From Blastomussa wellsi (lineage: Eukaryota; Cnidaria; Anthozoa; Scleractinia; Plerogyridae), in NCBI GenBank assembly GCA_947652115.1, contig OX393561.1:371546-435545 (forward strand): a stretch of 64,000 nucleotides of DNA, given 5' to 3'. The notes below the pieces were generated by a model. That model had not been told where the DNA came from and did no database searches. It worked only from the letters and a program-made list of their open reading frames with translations. This document shows positions 23,200 to 33,699 of this stretch, one piece after another. How positions within the stretch are numbered: the stretch's first letter is position 1; every line of letters starts with the position of its first letter. Position numbers and translations under genes: made by a program.

Positions 23200-26100
23200 A
23201 TGGAGTCTCGTGAAATTCTGAGAAGCATGGAGGAAAGCGTGCATGTGGAGGAAATTTCGTCCAGTAGCGGTAAGTTTGATGCTTTTTTGCCACACTCCTT
23301 CCATCTTAAGTACCATTTTATCATTGACAGGATATTTTTCATGTCTATGTAATGCCTATTTCACGTTACTTCGGTTTTTCATTCAGAAACTGCCCATCGT
23401 TCTAAGACAGTCACATGTTATTTGTATTTCAGACGACGAGAAGATTTTACTGAAATCTCCATTTGAAAGGTAAAAATAGCTTCAGAATTCAATTAAATTA
23501 ATACCTAAGTAATACAACAGATCTCCTGACTTGGGTTTGTCGAGATCTATATTTCAACTTACAAAGATTTTTATTAATATAAAAGAACGACCAGTCCGTG
23601 AAAATGCGAGTCCAAAATCTAAGTATTTAAATCCGAAAACATTTCGCTGAATAAGGGACCGGTCATTATTTATCGCCTGGGGGGGTCGGAGTATTTAGGG
23701 GGGGATCTCATGGTTTTTTGAAGACCTTTAGGGGGGATCAGCCGTAATTGACAAGCATAATGGGGGGGATCAGGATTTGCCGCTAGGGCTCTAAACCCCC
23801 AACCATATATTCAAGACCACGTTCAGTTGTATTTTGTATTATATAAACTTTATTCTAGCCCAGACACAAAACCCAAACCCTTTTACAGACCCTCCAAATT
23901 TTTAAAAAAAGTATCACTATCCTAGTCTAACTTACACGTTGTTAATCAGGCACGATCTATTGAAATTAGAAAGGTAATCAAGATTTTGAGAATGGAATAC
24001 TTACAATTGCTCAAAATTGTTTCATGACGTTTCAGTTTGTTTTATAGAGAATCGTAATCTAAAATCATAAACGTTCATTATTTTAATACGCGGCCGAATG
24101 AAAACAACAAATAAAAAAGTGTTTATTTTGGTGAGGCTGTATCTTGTTCCGCTTCCGTGTCAGAATCTTCGGCAGCCCTCTCCACTGGCTCTTGCACAGT
24201 CTCCACGTCAGATTCATCGGAATCCTCGCCCGAACTTGACCCTCTTTCAGCACCATTACTGCTATTCTCTTCGTTCATTCTGGCCACTACCACTTTCAAA
24301 TTGCGTGCCAGCTCTGTTTCAAACACGCCTCTTTCCAAAAGCCATAGCAGAGGATCCAGGTGGAGACGCTTGACAAATCTCGCAGTGAATCCTGCATTAA
24401 TACTTGAGACACATTTGTAAGTATTCTTTTCGAGTGAATCGAAAACCTCTTTAGCTACCTCTTTTGAGGTAAGTTTTTCTAGGAGAATTGCTGCTCGCTG
24501 ACGTAACCTTTTCTCCTTGATTTTTTCACTTTTCTCTTGTTTTCTTTTTTTCTTCGGGATAGGCCGTTGTTCCCCATGGGAGATGGGAACTTTCTCTTCA
24601 AGCTCATGAGGGTGGTCGTGAGCGCATTGGAGGCTTTCTGCAGCTCTTGGTGTAAGGCCTTCACTCGCTCTTGAGCTTCCTGGAAATATTTGAGCTCATC
24701 ACTTGCAAACGGCCGCCTTGTATCTGAGCGAAGAAACGCCTCAGACGCGAGTTTGTATCTTCGTTAGTCCAATGTCTCGCTCAAGAGTTTCGTCATCAAC
24801 GTCCAGGAAATGCTCGACCTTTGCAACACCAATTTGTTTAAAATTGTCTGTGTAATTGCTCAAGTCAGCTTTTGTTAAAAGATAGTCAATTTCTTTATCC
24901 ATTGAAAAAATAATGAAAGCAAATCAGCGCAATTAAACGAGTTCTGTGCCCACGTTTCGGCTAAAGGTAGGTTTTATATGTTAACATGTAAAAGATAAAG
25001 TTAAAGTTAATATGTCACAACGATGTTAGTTAATAGTACGTCACAACAACAAAGCATTATTTAATAAGCGCGCTGAGAAGATTTCCCGACAGTTGGACTT
25101 CAGACATTGTAATTGAGCAAGAATGGAAGATATGACAGAAAAGCTTAGCAATCTGGACGATAATGGTGATCAGCTTGGATTTAAGTGATGGAAGTACCCA
25201 TAAACGATGCCATAATGAAAAGCGAAGCGAGCGAAGGGCGAGAACTGAGCGGCTTGTATCAGATATCGACAATGACCAGGTAAATAAATGATGGCTTTGC
25301 AGTCTTCGTAAAAATATAAAAGCTAGTAAATGTTGTCTGACGTTTCGATGTTACTAAAATCATCATGAAGGAAAACGCGGCAATTTCTTCGTGATACTGG
25401 TCCATTAACATTGAAACATCGAAACGACGCGGACATTAATTCTTTGTATTTATTAAAGACTGCAAATCCTGGTATTTGTGTTCACTATAATTTAGATAGG
25501 GTTATTCCCGGCATCTGAAAGACAACCCTATAATTTGCAGATCAGAGGTAAATAACAGTGTTAAATATTTAACTATGCTTACAAATAATAAAATTAAATT
25601 AAAACGGAAATGTAGAACGTGACGCAAGCGAAGCGAGCGGAAAAAAAAATGTGGGGGCTCCCTCGTGCGTGCGTCAAATGCAGACTATAAACCAGTGGAC
25701 TTACTAGAAATTGACGCGATTTAAATTATCGCAAAGTGAAGGAAAAATACTTTCTAATAAAATAAATAATGCGAAAGGTGTGTTTTTTAATTTCAAACTG
25801 ATGAAGAAAATTAACGCGGCGTTATAAAGAAATGGAACTTGCCGCTTGTAGAACTTGTAGAGAAAACAGTTGCCAGGGGGGGGGGATCATGAAACTTTCC
25901 ACTACCAATAAGGGGGGATCTTTAAAAAACTAGATACTCTACGGGGGGATCAGGTAAATGCTCCGATGTGACAACAAAAATACTCCGACCCCCCCCAGGC
26001 GATAAATAATGACCGGTCCCTTAAACTAAGCTCTATGTCAGCCCAATAAAATGTTTCGTTTCCCATCGCCCAGCGGACCAAACCTTTTGGAAAAGTAAAA

Positions 26101-26344
26101 AAAATCAGACCTGCAGGCGTACATTACGCAAAAGCCCCGAAAACTGCTCGGACCGAAAAAGTGACCCGTAATGCTGCAGAAAACATTAAAAAATATAAGT
26201 TTTATAAGCTTAACATATTAATGTGTTTTTCTTCATAGCAGCCCAAGTGCCTCTCCAGTGAAAATAAAATGTCAACATCCAGGACTTAAAAATAATAGCG
26301 CCGGAAGACAAGCTGGAATCCTGAGTCAGTTCTACATGTTCTAA
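23200..26344 (+). CDS. Small three-exon open frame inside the Mutator-like element
   Basis: Exons 23200-23269, 23433-23469 and 26239-26344 have consensus splice sites (CG/GTAAGT, ATTTCAG/AC, AAAG/GTAAAA, TTCATAG/C). They join in phase into 70 codons plus TAA. The product is acidic and serine-rich at the N-terminus (EEISSSSDDEK), then SPSASPVKIKCQHPG. I do not recognise a family. A good donor (GTAAGG at 26351) lies just past the stop, so the gene may once have been longer, with the TAA a mutation. It could be the 5' end of the element's own gene or a captured host fragment. The inner TIR element sits in its second intron. Confidence 0.45.
23652..26023. mobile_element. Inner TIR element (2.4 kb) with TA duplication
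   Basis: The element at 23654-26021 has nearly identical TIRs of about 43 bp starting AGGGACCGGTCATTATTTAT and continuing CGCCTGGGGGGGTCGGAG. TA flanks both sides. Subterminal GGGGGGATCA words repeat on both sides. Superfamily is uncertain: TA duplications suggest Tc1/mariner-like, but the termini do not look typical. Its interior carries a broken SAM-domain gene on the minus strand. Confidence 0.72.
24123..24902 (-). pseudogene. SAM-domain plus coiled-coil protein, frameshifted cargo gene
   Basis: The frame from the ATG at 24902 encodes a SAM-like helical domain (LSNYTDNFKQIGVAKVEHFL, then LERDIGLTKIQTR). It hits TGA at 24741, and the expected continuation RRFFAQIQ is in another frame. A third frame gives a coiled-coil segment (ELKYFQEAQERVKALHQELQ). 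A fourth gives a basic stretch (PKKKRKQEKSEKIKEKR) and a helical C-terminus (LLWLLERGVFETELARNLK), ending in an acidic Ser/Glu/Asp tail at 24123. At least two frame shifts break it, unless an unusual intron is present. SAM domains mediate protein or RNA contacts. Its role in a transposon is unknown. No transposase motif (DDE/D) was recognised. Confidence 0.55.
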
Positions 26345-29324
26345 GTTGAGGTAAGGAAAAGCATGGAAATGATTACCAGACGGAATCCCTTAAAACACGC
26401 AGACTGCTACTCGACTAGCCTGCGAACCTAGACGCATTTCCGGCTGTTGTTTCACGCCGCCGACTACTTAAAGGAGAAAATCTCCACTAAACATCGCTCT
26501 CGTTAATTAGAGAAATTAAAAATAAACCAAAAAAAATGAACCACCTCTGTGTGGTGAAGGTAAAACATTCCGCAAGTTGCATGAAGGTAAAACATTCCGC
26601 AAGTTACATGAGGGTAAAACTGGTAATTATGTCATTCCGCATAATTATTTTACGTTCCGCATAATTATGCCATTCCGCAGGTCATGCCACATGCCATGCC
26701 ACAAATCCATTCCGCCTTTTACCCTCACCGGGGCAGCGCGATTTTGAAGTCTCTGTAGTTTGTCAGATAATGTTTTGGCACAGTTACCCCAAACAACACT
26801 ACAATAGTCGAAGTGCGATTGAACTAATCCGTGATAGATATTATGTAGAGTTGCAGGAGGAACACAGTGACTTATTCGTTTAATAGATCCAATACCAGAA
26901 GAGACTTTTTTAGATAAAGCGTTGATATGATTACTCCATGTTAAATTTTCATCAATTATGACACCAAGAGACTTAGCAAAATTGACTCTGTTTAATTGTG
27001 TACCATCAATTTCCAAGTCTGGGATAATGGATAGATTGTTCAGTTTTTGTCTTGATCCAATTAACATAAATTCAGTTTTTGTCATATTGAGAGTCAATTT
27101 ATTGGCAGTGAGCCAACGGTTTATATTTGATAAGTCCTGATTTAAAGAAGCCTCGATGGAGTAGATGTCGTTATCAGCATATGTCAGGTGAGTATCATCC
27201 GCATACATTCTTGGTTGCGAATTTGATAAACAATTGGGTAAGTCATTAATATATAAGAGAAAAAGCAAGGGCCCTAGTATTGTACCCTGGGGGATCCCAC
27301 AAGTTAAGGTGCAGCTTTTAGAAAGGACACCATTAACCGCACATTTTTGCTTACAATTGTCTAAGTACGAAGAAAGCAATTCGTAGGCATTTCCTTTGAT
27401 TCCATATAAATATAATTTGTATAGTAAAATAGGGTGATTGACTGTGTCAAATGCTTTTTTAGATCTAAAAAGACAACAGCGTTAATATAGCCACAATCTA
27501 TGTTAAAGGCCCAATTGTCGGTGGCTTCGAGCAAGGCAGTCATAGTTGAGTGAAAGGATCGAAAACCAGACTGATATTGTGATAAAATGTTATTTTCGGA
27601 TAAATAGGAAGAAAGTTGATTGTAGACTATTCTCTCGAAGACTTTTGCTATTGCTGAAATCACAGAAATAGGACGATAATTGTTCATGTCGCTTCTATCA
27701 CCATGTTTGAATATAGGTGTAACTTTGGCCAATTTCCAGTCATCAGGGAATGTGCCGGTAGTTAAACAGCAATTAAAAATAATTGAGATATATGGCGAAA
27801 TAAGGTCAGCACATTCACGAAGAAGTCGAGTTGATAGCTTATCGAGACCAGCCCCTTTAGACTTATTTAGTTTTTTCAGTAGCTTTAAAACCTGTCCACT
27901 ATCAATAGGGCAGAATTTAAATCTATTGTTAATACCTTTGACATATTCCCGATGACAATGGTCACTGTTATTAGATAATGGGATGTCATTAGCAAGTTTG
28001 GGTCCTATCGATGAGAAATGATCATTGAAAGCATTCGACAAGTCAGTTGCATCCGATAGAGAAATATCATTTAGATTTATTTCTCTAATTGATGAATTGA
28101 CGGCTTTACGAGATGTAAGATCATTGACAATTTGCCACGTTTTACGCGGGCTGCCGTTGGTTTCGATAAATTTATTATTATAAAATAATTCTTTAGCAGC
28201 TTTAATTTCATTATTAACTTTGTTACGCATTCTTTTGAAGTTGGCCCAATCGTGCGGATCGTTCGACTTGATTGCTTTGATCTTTGATGCGTCACGATTA
28301 TGCATGCGTTCTTTCAATTTAGCAGTAATCCATGGAGAATTTTTAGATCTAACGCGCTTAATGCGAATCGGTGCATGTTTGTCAACAATTTGTAAAAATT
28401 TGTTTTTCCACTCTGTCCACATTTGGTTAGGATCGAGAGCGGCATTTAAAAATTCCCAGTTCTTGTTGTAGATATCGTTACGAAATTTGGCACGATTGAA
28501 GGTTTTAAAATTTCTGTACGTTACTGAGGTGTGGCCCTTTCGGAAGTTAATTGAAAGTTTACGAAACACATAAACAAGACTGTGATCACTAATGCTGATA
28601 TGGGCAACTCCGGAGCAGACTACCCTCTCTGGACAGTTCGTATAAATTAGATCGATCAAAGTAGACGACTTATCTGTTATCCGAGTAGGCTCAGAAATTA
28701 GTTGGTGGAGGCCATAAATATCAGAAATGTTTGTTAGTTGACGGACATTGTTGTCATAATTGGTTGAGGCCATGTCGGCATTCATATCACCAAGTAGGAA
28801 AAATTCAAGATTTGTTAGATCAATTCTCGCAATGAGATTTTCCAAATGGGAGAATAGCCCTGTTGGAGAGTTAGGAGGCCTATACCAATTGACAACAATA
28901 AAAGGTTTAGAGTTAGGCTTGCGAATTTCGATACACAGGTTTCAAGGTCATCAATATTGAGATCAGACCGCACAAAGAAATTTATCGTAGATTTAATATA
29001 GAAACATATGCCTCCGCCACCATCGCTAAGCCTATCTCTTCGAATTAATTCGTAGCCACAGATATAAAAATCAGAGTTATTATTAGATACGTTTAATTTA
29101 GTTTCCTGAATAGCAAGAACATCTAGACACTTATCGGCAAGCAAGATTCTAATTTCATCGATATGCGTGGAGAGTTTGTTAACATTTAGCGAAGCTAACT
29201 TAAATCCACGATTGCTAATAATGCATTGTTGCTGATTCAACATTGATTGAGTCGATTTGTAATTATTGTCATTATTATTATGAGATTCATAAAATTCAAA
29301 ATGATCGGCATTCGAGGAAATAGG

Positions 29325-29699
29325 TCAATTATGATTAGCTTTCTTGGTTACTAAACATGACGCAAAGTTTTTATATAACAGTTCGTTACCTTGCTTGGTT
29401 AAATGTAAACCACCTCTGTTTAAAACTTTCTCCGTGATGTTGGAGTGGCGAACCAAAGACCAGTGATGTTGCTTGGAATATTTGTGGAGGAGCTTGTTAA
29501 CAGATTTTACTGATTCTTTGTGGGCGTCTTTGCGCGTTGTTAACTCAGATACTATAACCTCGGCTCCACAAATAGATTGAACGGTTTGGGCAAGATCCAC
29601 AATAGCGTTTGCAACATCATTCGGTGCCTTGGATTTTAAATATATATGAGCGTCAAGAAATAGAGGAATTACATGCTCATTGCGATCAGAAAAGTACAT
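29325..29699 (-). pseudogene. LINE ORF1 C-terminal SGNH/esterase-type fragment
   Basis: About 124 residues end shortly before ORF2. The block NRGGLHLTKQGNELLYKNF matches the last conserved block of SGNH (GDSL) esterase domains that occur in ORF1 of CR1/L2 LINEs. Only the C-terminal half is present, and an in-frame stop lies just upstream (about 29733). The start ATG at 29699 is therefore not the native start. The copy is 5'-truncated. Confidence 0.65.
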
Positions 29700-29735
29700 A
29701 AAACGAATAACTCGTTTTTGCAGCTTCTTTCAAGG

Positions 29736-30370
29736 TAAGAATTGCATTGACCCCATATGTTAAGCAGGGAGCTATGAGAGCTCGATCTATGTTTTTACGA
29801 AAAGTGTCGTAATTTTGCGATTAATCCTTCGATTCTGCTTTCTTTTTTTAGCCATGTTTGACGTCAAGCAGATCGAATTTTTTTCTAGAAAAGTTTTATT
29901 GAGGGTATATTGCTTCCCACGTTTTGTTGCAATAATTTTTCATGATGATACAAACAATTTCATAACAAACAGTTTTCGTTTATAAAGTCTTTTGGGAACC
30001 GTACTTCTTTTCAGATCCGATATGTTGTGTCTTTTTGTCTAGCATGTTTTTTTCCCATGCGTTTTCATGTTCAGTTGGTTTGGGCATCTACATTTGCTTT
30101 GCGAGACTTCATGCTTCCCGAGACAAGTGATGTGGCGACGCGTGATTCGGGGGGCAAGTAAGTTCAAAGTACGGAACTTGATAAAGTGAACGGTTCATTT
30201 TATTTGGGCTGGCGTTCTGTACACCGTGCCCCCGTTAGTTGTTCCAGTTATCAAATGGTACAACTTCCGTCACTGTTGCTTTCTTAGAGTATTCTTAGGA
30301 ACGCAACTTGTAGAACTTATAGTCTTACGAAAAGTTCCGTGCAAATAATCCCGCCCATGCAAGGTTATTG
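29736..30370. other. Intergenic, nothing recognised
   Basis: AT-rich sequence upstream of the truncated LINE. No coding segment or repeat family was identified. Confidence 0.35.
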
Positions 30371-30383
30371 GACGTCTGATTTG

Positions 30384-30407
30384 TAAGGTAAGGTAAGGTA
30401 AGGTAAA
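30384..30407. repeat. (AAGGT)n microsatellite
   Basis: About four to five copies of a 5-bp unit (GTAAG/AAGGT). Confidence 0.75.
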
Positions 30408-30481
30408 ATCATTATTTCAGGGCCCGCGGAGCGGATTTTCAAGTGGGGGGCTAATGCGAACGCCTTAGTGTGAGCTAACTA

Positions 30482-30502
30482 GGGGGGGGGGGGGGGGGGG
30501 GG
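30482..30502. repeat. Poly-G run, 21 bases
   Basis: An uninterrupted G tract inside a GGGGGGCT-type repeat that begins near 30420. A second G run of 20 lies at 31374-31393 in similar context (GGGGCTAAAAGCCCCCTG). Both could form G-quadruplexes. Confidence 0.85.
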
Positions 30503-30775
30503 CTCCGGGGGCATGCTTCCCGGGGAAAATTTGACATTAAAGTCTTCTGAAATGGCTAGAAATGGATCTAAAACTGCTTGGCACAGACGGAATAACGAGA
30601 AAAGCTAATCGTCTGTTCAGGAACAAACCTAACGACAAACCGTCTCATCTGGTCGTCTCTGTACGAGGAAGCCCTCAAAAAAACTAAATTGGATCAAAAT
30701 GGACAAATCAGAATAAGGCTTTGTTTCCTAAGAGGTCCGCATATTTAAGCGGAGCTCGGTATTTCTGGCTCATCC

Positions 30776-30908
30776 TCGGTGTAAAAACCTGTGAAACTCA
30801 CGAGTGACGTAAACCAAGAACGAACAAGACAACAAAGAACCTCGAAACAATACAGGACAGAAAAAAATGGATCAAAAACAAAGAAAAAAGTCACAGGTTT
30901 TTACACAT
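30776..30908. mobile_element. Short MITE (TGTAAAAACCTGTGA termini)
   Basis: GGTGTAAAAACCTGTGA pairs with TCACAGGTTTTTACACA about 133 bp apart. There is no coding capacity. Confidence 0.55.
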
Positions 30909-31399
30909 AGGTAAACCCGTATTTTTGCTGGTTCTTAACAATTTCTCTGAAATAAATAATAATTAAAAACGTCAACGTCAACGTCTGAATTTCCGCTAAG
31001 AATGACCATAAAAAGTTAAAAAATGCTGCCAGAAGAAAAACATTGGACCTGAGCCCGCGATCAATGAAGAAAACCATTGCCTAGTCATTGGTCAACTTAA
31101 AAAGATGTAAAAAAGATGTAAAAATGAGATGTAAGCTGATAAGGCTGACAAGGTGTTGACAAGGCATGGCTATTTATGGCCGCCTTGTTGCGCGACTCCG
31201 TCGTCGTCGTGCGTACGCGCCCAGGAGCAATACCGCTAGCCATGATAACCATGAGAAAATCAACTCATGGGTTTCGTTTTCTTTCCCGTATGAGTATGGG
31301 GCTCCGCTTGGCGGCCCCTCGGGCGGCCGGAGCTCAGCTAAAAAGAAATAGTGATTTAATCAGCCAAAAAAGTGGGGGGGGGGGGGGGGGGGGCTAAAA

Positions 31400-32320
31400 G
31401 CCCCCTGTATTTAGATACGGTATTTCCTTCAGGACCTCGGAAATGGAAGGTCGATTTCTCGTCAGAAACATTTTGGAACTTCTCACTTGTCTCGCGTTCT
31501 TTTCACGCTGGAGTCCATTTTATCAAGCTGCTCAGATTGAACTATATCTTTATGCATGCATATGCAACTGTAGCTGGCTAGAATTCTTTATCAGCTTTAG
31601 TGATCCACTGCCGAGCCCATTCATTTGGTTACACTTGACAGACAGTGTAGATAGCAAAGAATAGAACTAGAACTAATCAGAGATTACGAGAGTGCGTTCG
31701 ACTCATTAAATTTTCATTTACCGAAGCTCAATTTCTGGTTATTGCTGAAATATCCAGTACGTGAAATTCAGCTGTTCTCTCGGCAATTTAACATCTCACT
31801 AGCGAAAGCACGAGCGCTTCAAAGTCGCGTCCAAGGAACTGTCCGCGTTGTCGAATAGCACCGTCGCTTACGATGCTCAAAGATACAACCTTTGTTGTTC
31901 GAATGTCGTCAGGTACGAAAATCCAAAACTAGTTGGTCTTTGAGAAGATGATAGATAACTTGTTATGAAGTTCGATGTGTTCATAATGACCGTTCATAAC
32001 AGACTGAAGGTGTTGAGGTGTTGTATATTTTCACTAGAATAAAAGGCTACCAACTGCGGAGATAGTTTCTCAGTACAGTTTGGTAAATCATTTAAGTAAA
32101 ATATGAAAAGAAGTGGGTTATTCCACATGTAACATTTTCGATGTCAGCTTTAGTAGAACACATTGCATGCGATTATGTAGGAAGCTTTCAAACCATCTCT
32201 ATGGGCTCCACTGATGCCATATAAACAGAGAGAGTAGAATGCTGTGGTTTACTCTATCACCTGAATTGTTTGCGTGAGGTGTACCTTGCTACTTGTTCAA
32301 ATAATATATTCCGTGTACTT
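31400..32320. other. Intergenic, nothing recognised
   Basis: No supported gene. A few short open frames lack any family resemblance. Confidence 0.35.
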
Positions 32321-32324
32321 TTAA

Positions 32325-32560
32325 AACCGGGATAAGCTTCGGCCTGATGGAGATAGCCTATCTCCATGTGAACGGTTCACAGCTCTCTAGAACCTCTAAA
32401 ATCATTGGATCTTAATAGCACGCAGCTCAATTGTTTAAGAGCTAGGGTCCATTGTTACTGTTGTTTGTTTATCATTTTGTCAGCCAATCCTGTGGGGCCT
32501 TGTAAAGAGCTGCGTACTGCCCCGCCTGATGGGCCACCAGGTCCGAATGTAGACTTTTAC
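32325..32560 (+). mobile_element. Partial tRNA-Gln-like SINE, interrupted
   Basis: AAACCGGGATAAGCTTCGGC and CTGATGG (about 32325-32350), then GCCTGATGGGCCACCAGGTC (about 32524-32545), match the 3' body of the SINE at 9506-9803. About 170 bp of unrelated sequence lies between them. This is the third copy of the family in the window. Confidence 0.5.
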
Positions 32561-32906
32561 TTTTGAACGACCACAATCAAGATGCCACATCATTTTGGTT
32601 CAGATTAAGTGAAAAACCAGTAACTCTTAAGGATAACAAATATCAAAACAATATAGAGATCAAAGAGCAAGCGACTCACAAAAATTATTTTACAGCCTTG
32701 CGCTTACTTTTTGCAAATTATAGGGAAGATTCAGTGCACATCTACGATAACGCACATTAGGAAAAGGCACTGAAAACAATTTATCTTGTTAACAACATTA
32801 GACGACACAGCAAGCAGGTTCTACTTTTTGTGGGCCATTGATATCTTACCGTCGCCTTTCAGTTACATTAAAACCCGCATGTTAAAAAGAACCTAAAAAT
32901 TAAAAT

Positions 32907-32926
32907 CCCTAACCCTAACCCTAACC

Positions 32927-32961
<35 letters not shown>
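32907..32961. repeat. Interstitial telomeric repeat (CCCTAA)9
   Basis: Nine tandem units of CCCTAA, one of them the 7-mer CCCTAAA (32943-32949), with no other interruption. CCCTAA/TTAGGG is the telomere repeat of cnidarians and most metazoans. The flanks are ordinary, with a LINE fragment following about 50 bp later. Confidence 0.95.
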
Positions 32962-32962
<1 letters not shown>

Positions 32963-33009
32963 ACTCCGTCCTTCACCAGCCTACCGCCTTGAGGTTTATC
33001 ATCCACCCT

Positions 33010-33580
33010 GTGGGCAGACCCAGCTGAAAACCGTCCAGTAGTTCTGTTATCTAGGGAGCATCATCTTTACTGAAGCCAGAATTGACAAGAAAGTGGACAA
33101 TAGACTGGCAAAGGGTAACATTGCCGGAAGGCTATACAAGAGAGTGTGGAATAGCAACCTTAAAACAAAGAGTGACATCAGTGTCTACAAGACTGTCGTG
33201 TTGACCACTCTTCTGAGTCACGGTTTTGAATCATAGGTCACCTATCGCTGTCACATTCGTCTCCGTGAAAGATTTCACCAGCGCTGTCTGCGTACCATCG
33301 TCAGAATTCATTGGAGTGACTATGTCACCAATGTGAAGGTTATCGAGAAAGCTGGGATCACTAGCATAGCCGCGCGGGACACGTGTCTAGAATGCCTGAC
33401 TACGGCGTGCAAAAGATCACACTATTTAACTGTCGTTCGGCCAGACATTCTCCTGCAGCCGCTGTGGAAGGCCCTGCAGGTCTCAAATCGGCCTCATCGG
33501 CCACCAGTGTGTCTCTGGTAGGAAAGGGGAGAACTGACTTGACCTCAGCCAATCTTCTATCCAGAAGTGACGCCAACACA
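33010..33580 (+). pseudogene. RTE-type LINE, RT C-terminal fragment
   Basis: Plus-strand translation gives YLGSIIFTEARIDKK-type sequence, then AKGNIAGRLYKRVWNSNL, VYKTVVLTTLL, a stop where the conserved CETW follows, and RFHQRCLRTIVRIHWSDYV. This is the post-RT region of RTE-like endonuclease-RT elements. The end has a broken zinc-finger-like segment. Stops and frame changes show that it is dead and 5'-truncated. Confidence 0.7.
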
Positions 33581-33699
33581 TCTTATATGAAGCTGAACTG
33601 CCATTTATTTATCTCGCGACTTGCAGCTGCGGTTGGGTTATTCGTCGTAGTAGTAACCTTTGTCAATGCTCTCTCGGCAAAAAAGTCTAACACTTAAAG

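Larger units (their letters stand above)
23008..26739. mobile_element. Mutator-like TIR element with 9-bp target duplication
   Basis: The element at 23017-26730 (3,714 bp) starts CGGTGAGGGTAAAA and ends with its complement. Long TIRs of about 100 bp are rich in ATTCCGCATAATTA-type words and GGCATGGCATGTGGCATGAC. The 9-bp duplication GGGCAGCGC is exact at 23008-23016 and 26731-26739. A 9-bp duplication with long TIRs points to the Mutator (MULE) superfamily. No transposase is recognised. It carries a small three-exon open frame and is interrupted by a second TIR element. Confidence 0.82.
22601..29243 (-). pseudogene. LINE ORF2: AP endonuclease plus reverse transcriptase, broken
   Basis: From the ATG at 29243 come an endonuclease/exonuclease/phosphatase-fold nuclease (SLNVNKL, IQETKL, LLGDMNAD, ISDHSLVYV) and an RT domain with VVFLDLKKAFDTV (motif A after frame repair), GIPQGTILGPLLF and MYADD (motif C). 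The first shift, about 28940, drops the frame just before the segment that should lead to WYRPPNSP. The second, about 27465, lies in an A run next to the motif A aspartate. The C-terminal piece resumes at 23016 after the insertion, at the site encoding NRAA-RVLTHSS, and stops at 22601. In an active element the protein nicks DNA and primes reverse transcription at the target. This copy cannot make it. Confidence 0.88.
22528..29735 (-). mobile_element. L2/CR1-type LINE, 5'-truncated and split by insertion
   Basis: The element spans about 3.5 kb of its own sequence on the minus strand. It has an esterase-type ORF1 fragment, an endonuclease-RT ORF2, a short 3' UTR with AATAAA and a (GAT)n tail at 22528-22550, as in L2/CR1-clade elements. 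A 3.7-kb foreign element (23017-26730) splits it inside the RT C-terminal region. Two single-base frameshifts (about 28940 and 27465) also disable it. Many frames stay open over long stretches, so the insertion and mutations look fairly recent (inference). Confidence 0.88.

Noticed and set aside
25121..25290. Plus-strand basic open segment ending in CAG/GTAAAT inside the inner TIR element, considered as a transposase exon
   Set aside because: It is short, in a different frame from its only nearby ATG, and contains the GCGAAGCGAGCG-type low-complexity words common in this sequence.
30420..31402. A complete hAT element bounded by CAGGG...CCCTG with poly-G near both ends
   Set aside because: Only about five terminal bases match and no target duplication was found.
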